From contig CAJSYZ010000004.1 of NCBI GenBank assembly GCA_910574455.1, positions 5,528,599 through 5,592,598 of the forward strand: a DNA stretch of 64,000 nt. The letters are read 5' to 3'. This stretch comes from Trichaptum fuscoviolaceum (Eukaryota; Basidiomycota; Agaricomycetes; Hymenochaetales; Trichaptaceae). The notes below the pieces were generated by a model. That model was not told where the DNA came from, ran no database searches, and saw only the letters and a list, made by a program, of their open reading frames with translations. Position 1 is the first letter of the stretch; each line of letters starts with the position of its first letter. The position numbers and the translations under genes are program-made. Below, piece by piece: positions 9,930-18,939 of the stretch.

Positions 9930-11600
9930 GCAATCCTGCCCGGTCACGAGCCCTGCCCTGCGCTCGTCCTGCCGCGGTGCCCTAGCTAACCCCTTCGACA
10001 TCCCGTGCCTCTCGACCTGCCCTCGTTCGTCCACAGCCTGCCCCGCCAGGAATCCCGCCTCGCCGCGAACGCTGTCAAGCGTCCTCTCTGACAATCCCGC
10101 AACCCATGCTCGTTCCCGGTTGGAGTCCCGCCAAACTCCCCCCGCTCGTTTCCCGACTAGAGTCTCGCCAGACTCCCCCGCTCATTCCCGGTAGAAACCC
10201 CGCTCGCTTCCCGGTTGGAATCCCGCTCCTTTCCCCCGCACAATCCCAGTCGAAATCCCGCTCATTTCCTGCCTCGCGTCCCGTCTCGAATCCCTGCGCA
10301 AATCCCCCGCAGGATTCCCGCCTTCGATCCTGTCGCGATTCCCATCACAACCCCAGCTAAGTCCCTGCTCTGATTCCCGAAAGAATCCCGCTACGATTCC
10401 CGGTCGAAACCCGAACTCGATTCCCGGTCGAAACCCGATCTCGATTCCCTGCATGATCCCGTCGCGAATCGCGCGAGTTTCCCGTCGTCCAAGGGAAACC
10501 CCTTAGCGTCCCCGCTCCTCGATGCTAACCCCGTCTCGAGATAGCCCCAGGTGATTGGCCTGGCCACGCACGTGCCAGCCAACTAGTCTCGCTAGTAGCG
10601 TCCCGTCCCGGCCCGCAGACCACATTCCCGCCACCCCGTGTGCGGGATTGATCTCATTGTTCGCAAGGACTCGAACCCCGTCCTTAGTCGCCCTGCCCCG
10701 CGCGCGCCTCACGATTAGGCTTTGTTACGACATCGAAGCACTGGCCTCTTCGAGGTTGGTCCCTGTCGATCCCCTGCGACCCTGATCCATGCCAGAAGTT
10801 GCCTGCAACTTATCCCGAGACAATGTATGCATTACATCCGCCCCCCACGCTCGTTACCCCGCTGCCTGTGCGCCAGCTTGATACCTCGCGCACAATTACA
10901 TTCCTTTAGTTCTCTTTGTTTCACTTGACCATGCTTCACGCTCGTTCCCTTAGATCTTGCCCAGATGTCCCCGCATCGAATCCCGGTTCCCGGGTTCACG
11001 TCACTGTATGCGCGGCCTTCGCCCGCAAGATTGTGTAACTAGTTAGTTGCGCGTTTGTGCATGCCCGTTCCCTGTAGATTCTGCCCAGTAGATAAATACC
11101 TGTCGCCACCGTAAGGAGCACTCACTTTTGTCCTCTTGTCGAGTGCTTCCTTAGGTGTGTTTCTGTCTTGTCTCTAGTGTAGTTTTACAATGCTAACTTG
11201 TCGAGTGCTTCCTTAGGGAACCTCCTCCTGATACAGAAGTGTTGCCTTGAGATCCCGGTTATCCTGAGCTCTCTGCTCCCGTCCTGAGCACGCCTGCTCT
11301 CTGGCTCTCTTGTCTCTGTCTTGCCCCGGATCCCGCTCTGCGAATCCCGCCTTGAGTCCTGCTCAGAATCCCGCTCGGAGATTCCCGCCAGGATCCCGCT
11401 CTGAGATTCCCGCACGAATCCCGAACGAACCCCGCTCTGCGATTCCCGCACGAATCCCGGTCTGAGATTCCCAAACGAATCCCGCCCTAAGATTCCCGCA
11501 AGAATCCCGCTCTGCGATTCCCGACCTGCGCGTTTCCCCGCGCCTCGACTCTGTCTCCCCGCGCCTCGACTCTGCCTTTCCCGCCTCGACTCTGACTCCG
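9930..11600 (+). repeat. degenerate TCCCG/ATTCCCG word array within LTR D
   Basis: Words of the type ATTCCCG, GAATCCCG and CTCGATTCCCGG recur irregularly every 12-25 bp, densest at 10070-10480 and 11325-11530. LTR A carries the complementary words CGGGATTC and GGGAATC, so the array is a property of this LTR family. Confidence 0.7.
11092..11216 (+). promoter_or_regulatory. LTR TATA-like box plus stem-loop module (copy D)
   Basis: ATAAATA (11092-11098) precedes GTAAGGAGCACTC at 11111. This pairs with GAGTGCTTCCTTAG at 11141-11154 to form a long stem-loop. CTTGTCGAGTGCTTCCTTAG (11135-11154) is repeated at 11197-11216 (62 bp period). It is the clearest of the four copies. Confidence 0.6.
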
Positions 11601-11658
11601 TCCCGTCCTCGCCTCGAGCCCCCCTTGCGTCTCGCCCCCGTAGCCCCGCGTCCCGCGC

Positions 11659-11823
11659 TGTTGAGGCCTATGTTTATGGCGGCGGGCACACTACCCGATT
11701 TGGGTTTAGATACGGGCTGACTTGCCATGCATGTATATATTTCTCGTAGCACATTACTATACAGGGGATCGCTCTCTACTCTTGACTGCCACCATCTGTG
11801 GCACACTCTCTAAATTCCTAACA
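11659..11823 (+). repeat. 5' LTR of the gag-only Copia element
   Basis: 165 bp, TGTTGAGGCC...TTCCTAACA. It appears identical to 13021-13185. Confidence 0.9.
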
Positions 11824-11923
11824 GGTTATGAGCCCCTCGCTCTAACTATCTGCCGCATACATCTACTACATCTGTCTGTCTGTCTGTCTGTTGAAGCCTG
11901 CCTGTCTTTATCTGGAAGCTAGT

Positions 11924-12856
11924 ATGTCTGAATCGGGAAGCGAGTCTGACAAGGTGCCTAGTGCCACCGGGCCTCTTCGCCTGCACGACAAGAACTACTC
12001 GGAATGGACCATGCGCACGGAGGCTGCCTTAGTTCGGAAGGACTTATGGACCATGATTGAGCCTATTGTGGACATAGAAGGAAAGACTCCGGAAGAAATT
12101 CAAGATGCCTTTGACAAGGCCCTGAAGAAGCGGTCGGCAACGAAAATGGCACAAGCGCGCGCTATGCTTATTGAGCGTGCCGATAAATCTCAATTGGTCC
12201 ATATGCAAGATAAAGACCCGCATGTGATTTGGCAGGCTGTCAAGGCAACACATAAGGCTCAGGGTCTGGCTACAAGACTGTCACTTTGTAGAACTTTCCT
12301 TTCGGCTAAGAAGCGAGAATCGGAACCAATGTCTGGCTGGATCAGCAGGGTCAAATCAATTCGTTGGGACCTCGAGCAAATTGGTGTCCGAATTGATGAT
12401 GAAGACCTTATTTTGGCTCTCACGATGGGTCTGGACTCTTCTTACGAATCTTTCGTTATTTCCCTTGATGGTACACCACCGGAGGTGATGACCCTGGACT
12501 TTATTATTGCCCGGCTAATTAACGAAGAGGCTCGTCGTTCCACTTATGGTGATCACCGCAAGTCAAATTATGATGCCACCACCGAAGTTGCTCTCACGTC
12601 CAAGTCCACTGGCAACCACTCTCGTTTCCGCTCCGCCGGCAGTTCCCCTCGCAAGCCGGATTTCGCATGCTGGCGCTGTGGCGAGACTGGACATACTCGC
12701 GACTTCTGCAAGGCAATACCACCAAACAAAGACAACAACAACAACAACAACAACAACAACAGTAATAACCCGACTGCGCAGGAAACTGCTTCTCTGGCGT
12801 TCCAAGCCCCGGATCCCGCCTCGGCCTCACTTGCCGATATTAAATTCGCTCTCTGA
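11924..12856 (+). CDS. Copia Gag with zinc knuckle (non-autonomous element)
   Basis: About 310 residues. ATG at 11924 opens MSESGSESDKVPS; the frame also extends upstream to 11891 without another ATG. Gag features seen are LHDKNYSEWTMRTEAALV near the start and the UBN2/gag-type helical core with SGWISRVKSIRWDLEQIG and LALTMGLDSSYESFV. A CCHC knuckle CWRCGETGHTRDFC lies about residues 247-260, then an Asn run (AAC repeats at 12732-12767). It ends at IKFAL with TGA; there is no protease, integrase or RT. It would form the virus-like particle for this element. Confidence 0.9.
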   Translation: MSESGSESDKVPSATGPLRLHDKNYSEWTMRTEAALVRKDLWTMIEPIVDIEGKTPEEIQDAFDKALKKRSATKMAQARAMLIERADKSQLVHMQDKDPHVIWQAVKATHKAQGLATRLSLCRTFLSAKKRESEPMSGWISRVKSIRWDLEQIGVRIDDEDLILALTMGLDSSYESFVISLDGTPPEVMTLDFIIARLINEEARRSTYGDHRKSNYDATTEVALTSKSTGNHSRFRSAGSSPRKPDFACWRCGETGHTRDFCKAIPPNKDNNNNNNNNNSNNPTAQETASLAFQAPDPASASLADIKFAL

Positions 12857-13020
12857 TGTCACATTTAGGGGGAGCTTGGCTGTCACACTGCCTGTCTGTC
12901 TGTCTGTTTGTCTGCTGGTGCATGCCGGGTATTGCTGGATTTTTTGTCTGCTGTTACTCTCACATTTCTATGTTATTTTTTCCTGTAATTTCTTGTCAGA
13001 GTGTGCTCGCCGAGGGGGAG

Positions 13021-13185
13021 TGTTGAGGCCTATGTTTATGGCGGCGGGCACACTACCCGATTTGGGTTTAGATACGGGCTGACTTGCCATGCATGTATAT
13101 ATTTCTCGTAGCACATTACTATACAGGGGATCGCTCTCTACTCTTGACTGCCACCATCTGTGGCACACTCTCTAAATTCCTAACA
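13021..13185 (+). repeat. 3' LTR of the gag-only Copia element
   Basis: 165 bp, directly after the polypurine tract GAGGGGGAG. It appears identical to the 5' LTR. Confidence 0.9.
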
Positions 13186-14621
13186 CGCGCGACTCCGTTG
13201 GCGTTGTAGCGTCCTTAACGGTTCCCTACGCCTTCCCCGCTGCCGCGCGCTCTCCCAGGCCTTGCCCCGGAAGCCGCTAACGCGCCCCGGCCCCCAGGTT
13301 CCCCCCAGGTCGTAACACGCGCGTTCGTTTAGTGAATGGTGTCGGGGTACCAACAATAGAACTTGCGGATAATGGCGGGGGCATGCTCCATGTCCGCGGC
13401 ATCGATCCATTGGTCTTTCTTGGGTCCATAGCCTTTCCAGCAAACCAAATACTGCAGAGTCCGACCTCAACCGCTTTGACGCAAATTCAGGACTTCGGAT
13501 ACTTCATATTTGATGTCACCGTTGACATTTACGGGCTCTGGCGGTGGCTGGACGCGACCAGGAATAGTGTCCGGTGTATACTTCGTGAGAAGCGACACAT
13601 GGAACACTGGGTGAATCCGCATAGTCGCAGGCAGCTGAAGCTTATAATTCAAGAGTCTGATCTTCCGCAAAACCGTGTAGGGTCCGAGTCTTCGCGGATT
13701 TAGCTTTTGCGTACCCGGTATTGCAATATTTCGTGCGTCGAGCCATACCTTGTCTCCTGGTCAAATGTCCGGTGTGTCTGCATGTCCCTGGTTATAGTAC
13801 CGCTTCATCCGCTCCACTGCGACTTCCAGAGCCGCACGGGCGTCCTCCTGAGCCTTCTGAAGCAGGTCGAGTCAGTCGTCCGCTGCGGGTACCGTCAAAA
13901 GTCCGGCACTCGGTACTATAGTGAACTCGGGGTTGTATCCATAGAGCAGCGCAAAGGGAGACACCTTGGTAGCAGAGTGTGCTTGTGTGTTGTGCGCAAA
14001 CTCCGCCATGGGCAGTAACTCCAACCAATTTTCCTGTTGGATGTCCATGAACGCACGGAGATACTGTTCCAACTCCTGGTTCACCCGCTTGGTCTGACCG
14101 TCCATCTGCGGGTGGAAAGATGTCAATGTTGCACCCTCAATACCGAGTCGATGGAGTACCGCCTTCATAAACCGGGACACAAACTGTGTACTCCGGTCCG
14201 AAATGACTTTGCGCGGTGTGCCATGGTGTTTCCAGACTTCGGACACAAACAAGTCGGCCATCCGCGCGGAGTCAATGTCTGAGGTTGTTGGTATAAAGTG
14301 TGCCTGCTTGGTGAGTCGGTCCAGAACCACAAAGATGGTGTTGTACTCGCTGGACTGTGGCAGCTGTGTGATGAAGTTGCATGAAATGACTTGCCACAGT
14401 CCGTCTGGTACTGCGTTAGGCTGAAGCGGGCCAACCGGACATTGTGGGATGTTCTTCGTCCGCATACATGTGTCACAGCCCGGAACATACCGCTTGACAA
14501 AGGTAGACATACCAGGCCACCAGTAGTTCCGACTCACCAGCTCGTAGGTCTTCCAATGACCCGGATGTCCGACCAGAAGCGAATTGTGGTGTAACTTGGC
14601 GATATCGCGTCAGATCTCCTC

Positions 14622-15193
14622 TGTTACGACACAGAGTGGTTCTATGCGTTCTCAGGACCTCGGACAACGTAAATCGGATGATCAGCGGCTATGCGAAGCG
14701 GTTCCACACTCTGGGAAGCACTTGACAAGTCAATTAAGCTATTCTACACATCAGAAGCACAAATATAACATCACCTGGGAAGCACTTGACAAGAGGCCAA
14801 AAGTGGAGTGCTTCTCAGGCAGACAGGCGCTTTTGGCAAGCGCAGGAGGAACTGTATAGTTCCTCCAAGCCACCGTCCGAACGGACCCGTGGTCCGATCC
14901 GAATTTGAAATACAGATAGAAAGATGAATAAGCATTGCTGGCGCGCCGGGTTTGAACCCAAGCACACAGAAAAGTGTCCGTTAGTGAATAGAATCAAAAG
15001 AAACCACAATCTCCGTGTGCAGACAGATGCAAAGGTGTATGCGCCGTACGGGCTTTGTACCAAGCGCGTACCGCTGACCGTATGAGCGTCTCGTACAATG
15101 TCAGGAATTGAAAGTAAAGAAAAGACATCAGTAAATCATAAGTAAAAAGGAAAATAAAGGAAAAAATAAGTAAATCCGTGGCAATTCCTGACA
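14622..15193 (-). mobile_element. solo Gypsy LTR (572 bp), TSD TCCTC, inside Gypsy pol
   Basis: TGTTACGAC...AATTCCTGACA on the plus strand, flanked by TCCTC at 14617-14621 and 15194-15198. Removing it and one duplication restores the pol frame (VPKNEE|I). It is related to the 3' LTR at 8732-9307 and carries the stem-loop module at 14711-14819. Confidence 0.9.
14711..14819 (-). promoter_or_regulatory. LTR stem-loop and direct-repeat module (copy C)
   Basis: CTGGGAAGCACTTGACAAG at 14711-14729 and 14775-14793 (64 bp period). The second copy pairs with AGTGGAGTGCTTCTCAGG (14802-14819). Confidence 0.6.
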
Positions 15194-15423
15194 TCCTCAT
15201 TCTTTGGCACATAGACCTTACCCCGGTACAGCAGCAGCCCATCCTCCATGTTCCACTCCTCCAGATTGTTCGCCAACGCTCACGGTGCCCCTTCGTTCAA
15301 CTTCTCAATCACCTCCACCAATTCTTCATCAAACGTCTCGGACTCCCAAATCCTTCGCAACAACTCCATATCCCCCTCTGCCCGGACCAACCCTCTTTGC
15401 ATCGCCAACGTATAGAAGTAGGG

Positions 15424-15595
15424 CATGACACGGGTGCACCTGCAGGTGTACCCGGATCCGTGAAGCGCAGGTACCTGCGCAAAAAAACTGATACCTGGAT
15501 CCGACCCGGAACCGTGGGAAACGGATCCGGGTCTACCTGGACCCGTTACCTGCAGGTATTGCAGGTACTTGATAGGACCTGCAGGTAATAACAGT
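15424..15595 (+). repeat. GGTACC/ACCTGCAGGT-rich repeat, copy 1
   Basis: Starts CATGACACGGGTGC and is built from short palindromic words (ACCTGCAGGT, GGTACCTGC, GGATCC) around an A-tract. The same start occurs inverted at 17044-17057. It abuts the truncated Gypsy pol. Confidence 0.65.
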
Positions 15596-15890
15596 AAGTA
15601 ATGTAATAATAAGATAAAGGAAATGAAGAACATACCATCTGTGTTTCTGAGGAGTCCTGCATGGTCCGAGCTTTGAATGAGCCATGTCGTCCAGCAAGGC
15701 AAGGTGTTTGCGTCCCCATCAGATTGTGTGCGGTCGTGACAAGGTGCCTACAGGTGTCAACCGCGTCGACCGCAAAGTGAAGCCTAGTGCGCAAGTTCGC
15801 GGGCTCCTAAAGCAAAGGGACGTGGTGATAGAGAGAGGATCGCCACGCTGCAAGTCAATGAGTGAGGGATTATCAACAACATGAAACCAC

Positions 15891-16836
15891 TCACAACCAT
15901 GCACAAGAACAATTTACATTCCTTGTGCTCCGGAATACTGCTCCTGTCATAGCACAGGCGATCTTTAGACATGGTAACATAGGGTGCTTCTCGCCTTCAT
16001 CCCAACACTGAACCGTAACCACTGCCAGCTTCTCTAGTTCCTTCACACTGTTGCTCATTACGCGCAGAGAAGCAACCCAGATAACTGAGTAGATCAAGTG
16101 CCCGATGCCTTCCGGGAGCTGTTTGAAAGCGAGAGGTGAAGGAATGAGGTTTTCGACCTTGAATTCCCGTAAGCGATCGCAGGAGAGTGTGGAAGCACTC
16201 CCGCAGCTGTCCAGCACGTCGGGGTAGAAAGCGATTCCAAAGACGAGCCATATTGTCACAAGAAATGGTTCAGTAGCTCAGGCGCCGGTTCCCATTCCAA
16301 CTCCAAAAGCGCAGTGACTGCGAAAAGTTTCGCAGCAGCCAGTCAATGAAGTCCATCTTCGGACGAGCCTGTTCAGCCTGACCTTGGAAGTTGGTTGACG
16401 ACGCATACCACTGTGAAGCGGCATCATGAGTGCAGACGATGGCAAGTGTTGCGGTTGCTGGACGATCAGTATGTCGAGGGCGACGAGTGGCGGCGAAGGG
16501 GAGATCAGTACGGAAAGGAGATTTAAAAAGCGAAAAAAAGACGTACATGCAGACCGGTTCAACCTCTGCAGTACGAGATTCCAGCTCGATCTTCGCCGCG
16601 CAACGGCCTCGCCGTGCTCGCGGTCTCATTCTGTCTTGCGGTTGACCGCGCAGGCGAAAGACTTGCAGGCGCGGTCTGAGCGCAGAAGCGTCGCAGACCA
16701 GCGCATAGTCGGCGGGGAGGCGGTCATCGGGCTCGAGGTTGTTGCTGTGGTCGGCAGGTTCAAGAGATCCAGAATAACTTCCATAGGGAGCTTCGAGATA
16801 GCTCAGAGTGGTACATGTGGAGTAGAATGAAGGCAA
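15891..16836 (-). pseudogene. uncharacterised gene or gene relic
   Basis: A 188-codon minus frame (16836-16270) contains RLQVFRLRGQPQDRMRPRAR, AAKIELESRTAEVEP, ATRRPRHTDRPATATLAIVC and MDFIDWLLRNFSQSL. A second frame (16259-15891) continues with YPDVLDSCGSAS, LIPSPLAFKQLPEGIGHLIY and WVASLRVMSNSVKELEKLAV. Both look protein-like, but they are in different phases with a stop between them and no convincing intron. Either an intron is missed or the gene is frameshifted. I do not recognise the family. It lies between two inverted copies of a GGTACC-rich repeat. Confidence 0.35.
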
Positions 16837-17381
16837 ATGTAATGGTACATCGTTGCGTCCGTCGCACTCATACAGAGTGCACGTGATTGACCGGGTACTT
16901 TCAGGTACCCGGTCAGGTACCTGGACAAAAAAAAATCAAAACCTGGATCCGCAGGTAGCCGTGGGAACCAGGTACCTGCGTGCGGGTGCACCTGGAACCG
17001 CAGGTATTTGTGCGCAGGTACCTGCAGGTACCCACGGATGACCTGCACCCGTGTCATGCTCTATATAGAAGCGGTTTGTGTCCAGCAGGACCTTGTTTGC
17101 ATTGTCCGGTCCGTCAGGGTGAAGATCTTCGCGCCACTGCTGCCAGCTAGCTGATTGAATGAGGTACAGCATTGCTGTAAAGCATTTATTGCATCGGCCT
17201 CAGTAAATGCTGGCTTGCCCTATATAGGCCAGGGCAGCGTTGCTGCAATCTGATGCAGAGTGGGCTGATGGTCCGATGAACTTCTAGGAGACGAGCTTAG
17301 TCAGCCCGGAGTTCTCAAGTTTAGACGTAGACTTTGGACTTCCACTGCACTCACTGCCAGAACGCTATCTTCTTTTCCTCC
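16837..17381. other. spacer with GGTACC-rich repeat copy 2 (16880-17057)
   Basis: 16880-17057 holds the second, inverted copy of the GGTACC/CAGGT repeat, ending in GCACCCGTGTCATG. A short minus frame at 17172-17050 (SASWQQWREDLHPDGPDN) may be an exon scrap. Nothing else is recognised up to the transposon at 17382. Confidence 0.5.
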
Positions 17382-17749
17382 CACCTGGGGTACCCACCGT
17401 GGTGACTCTAATTAGAAAGGGATAAGGGACCCTTGTGCCCTTCTAATTAGAGTCACTAAGCAGGCCTCCCCTATACTGCGGTTAGTACCGCTGGTACCGG
17501 GGAGGTCTTCGTCACCTAGACCTGGCTACAGCAAGCCGGGTCTAGACGACGCGTGACCAGCCTCGGCGGTGGCCGATAGACCCTGGCGCGCCCCCCGCGT
17601 TGCCACCACAAGGGTCACACGACCCCCGCGTCGCTACGGACAGCGAGCTCGACGTTGGCGACGTCGACCACAACTAGCTCACTCAAAACTTATTTGTTTG
17701 AGCCCATTTTTTTTGCTTTATATTCGGTTCTTTGTATAGAAGCCAATGC
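17382..17749 (+). repeat. left TIR with nested hairpins
   Basis: Contains GTGACTCTAATTAGAA (17402-17417) pairing with TTCTAATTAGAGTCAC (17441-17456). Further stems are GGCCTCCCC with GGGGAGGTC, AGACC(T)GGCT with AGCC(G)GGTCT, and GCGAGCTCGACG-type words. The right TIR (21181-21549) repeats all of these inverted. Confidence 0.85.
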
Positions 17750-17983
17750 AACAATATAGTTAATTTAATTATTCTTCATGTAGGAGCTATTTCAATAGAT
17801 GCATAATACACTTAAATACAGATATTGGTTTGCAAAATTGTGCCGCAGTAATTTCAATACCGGGGCTCTACCCCTGGCAATTTGAAATAAATTAGCTTCA
17901 ATATATACCTGTAGGTTAAACTTTTTTAATTGAAATATGATGTAGTTGTTAATTTACAATAAAGATTGTGACATTGCGCAAAA

Positions 17984-18001
17984 GTAAGCGCCGGCGCTTA
18001 C
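17984..18001. repeat. 18-bp perfect palindrome
   Basis: GTAAGCGCCGGCGCTTAC lies inside the transposon, about 600 bp from its left end. Function unknown. Confidence 0.8.
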
Positions 18002-18603
18002 TACCGTGACGGTTGCACATGCGCGCGTTGCCCGTCCTCGTCCTTTTCTCCCACTTTCACGACAGCGATGTCGTTTACCTCATCTCATCTCACTCCTTTT
18101 CTTTCATGTCGTTCTACAACTTGCGCGGTATGTGTACCAATGAAAATTTGTTGGCGCGAAGGAGCAGGAAGGCTGCGAAGGAGCAGGAAGGCCGCAAATG
18201 TGGCAGGTGCGTTAGACTGATCCCTGCACTTCTTGCCGTGAAAGCTGACTATCACATTAAATATTACCTTTAGGAGCGGCGCAAGGACGCGAACCTGCAC
18301 CCTCATCTTCATTGCAAGACACTGAAGCACCGGGACGATCGCAATCACGAGCAAGAGTCAAATGGCTCGGGTTCAAACAGCATGCCCCACGGCCTAATCC
18401 CCATCCACAGCTCATTCAGTGTTGCAGCTTCTCCTCGGCATCTGCTCTACAGTAATAGCAATAACGTGCGCAAGCGGCTGCCTTTGTGCGTCCGATACCG
18501 CTTGCCGTACGATATCCTGGTTCAAACCAGTCTCTTGGTGATGACGGGCGCTGGACGATGACCGACGATCTGGCAGTCAATATTGAGTGTGTTGGTGTGT
18601 TGA

Positions 18604-18939
18604 TAGATTACAATGAGCAGCCAATCTGCTTGCTGCAGGCCAAGCACCACCCTGGTCGAACAACTCAAGACTGGGACAACCCCGCGCAAGAAGTCGTCGA
18701 TCAACGCTGCTGTGGCTGCGCGGGAAAGGGTGAAGAAGGTATGTGTGTCTCCCATGAATCCGTTCTACCAAATGCACCTTGACTCATAGTTTGCATCTTC
18801 TAGGCTGGTAAACTACCGGATATCTATCAAAGAGAGTTTAAACACACTAGTAATGCGATGATAGTACTGCGGCATCCAGGAAGAGCCTTTGCGACTGCGC
18901 ACAATCTTCGTGATTGGCGCTTTGCAAAGGCTAAAGCTA
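18604..18939 (+). pseudogene. captured exon pair of unknown protein
   Basis: A frame reading STTLVEQLKTGTTPRKK and SSINAAVAARERVKK ends at 18738 with a GTATGT donor. After a 65-bp intron (TTCTAG acceptor) it resumes in phase with AGKLPDIYQREFKHTSNAMI and RHPGRAFATAHNLRDWRFAK, ending at another GTATGT (18940). The splice signals and protein-like composition suggest a genuine gene piece. No start or end lies within the transposon, and I do not recognise the family. Confidence 0.4.

Larger units (their letters stand above)
11659..13185 (+). mobile_element. gag-only Ty1/Copia element (1527 bp), TSD CGCGC
   Basis: Two 165-bp LTRs (11659-11823 and 13021-13185) look identical by eye. The 5-bp duplications CGCGC are at 11654-11658 and 13186-13190. 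The primer-binding site GGTTATGAGCCCC (11824) fits half-tRNA initiator Met priming, and GAGGGGGAG precedes the 3' LTR as polypurine tract. The only coding content is one Gag. Such an element would depend on enzymes supplied by a relative, and identical LTRs indicate recent movement. Confidence 0.9.
9345..13317 (+). mobile_element. very long solo Gypsy LTR (about 2.44 kb without its insert), TSD CGCGC
   Basis: Starts TGTCGGGATCC and ends CAGGTCGTAACA. Perfect CGCGC duplications flank it at 9340-9344 and 13318-13322. It shares ends and the stem-loop module with LTR A (5528-6345) but is three times longer because of expanded CCCG/ATTCCCG-rich repeats. The gag-only Copia element (11659-13185) is inserted near its 3' end. 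Short open frames inside it are compositional by-products. Confidence 0.85.
8732..15424 (-). mobile_element. Ty3/Gypsy chromovirus-like retrotransposon, 5' truncated, multiply interrupted
   Basis: Read on the minus strand the remaining parts are: pol (15424-15199, 14616-13323), the 3' end of pol reading on to RSALGGG and a stop, polypurine tract GGAGGGGGATAA (about 9319-9308), then the 3' LTR (9307-8732, TGTCAGG...CATAACA). Insertions inside it are LTR D (9345-13317) and LTR C (14622-15193). The 5' half (gag, protease, RT, RNase H) is missing, cut at about 15424 where a GGTACC-rich repeat begins. It interrupts the Harbinger-like element at 8731. Confidence 0.8.
13323..15424 (-). pseudogene. 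Gypsy pol: integrase and chromodomain, with five TGA stops
   Basis: With LTR C removed, the minus frame reads WNMEDGLLLYRGKVYVPKNE, then HHNSLLVGHPGHWKTYELVS and the zinc-binding segment (CDTCMRTK). The integrase core follows (FVVLDRLTKQAHFIPT, FHPQMDGQTKRVNQELEQYL), then HPVFHVSLLTKY and a chromodomain (YLVCWKGYGPKKDQWIDAAD). Stops lie at 15280-15282, 14610-14612, 13872-13874, 13761-13763 and 13467-13469; all are TGA. The first catalytic Asp of the integrase, normally in a VDFI context, is Asn here (CNFITQLP), and the conserved DRGTQF reads DRSTQF. Inactive. Confidence 0.85.

Noticed and set aside
9498..11451. Many 60-108-codon frames on both strands
   Set aside because: They are by-products of the CCCG word array in the long LTR; Arg/Ser/Gly repeats with no domain.
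18500..18540. tRNA-like GGTTCAAACC box (also a GGTTTGAACCC at 14948)
   Set aside because: No matching A box or cloverleaf could be formed around either site.
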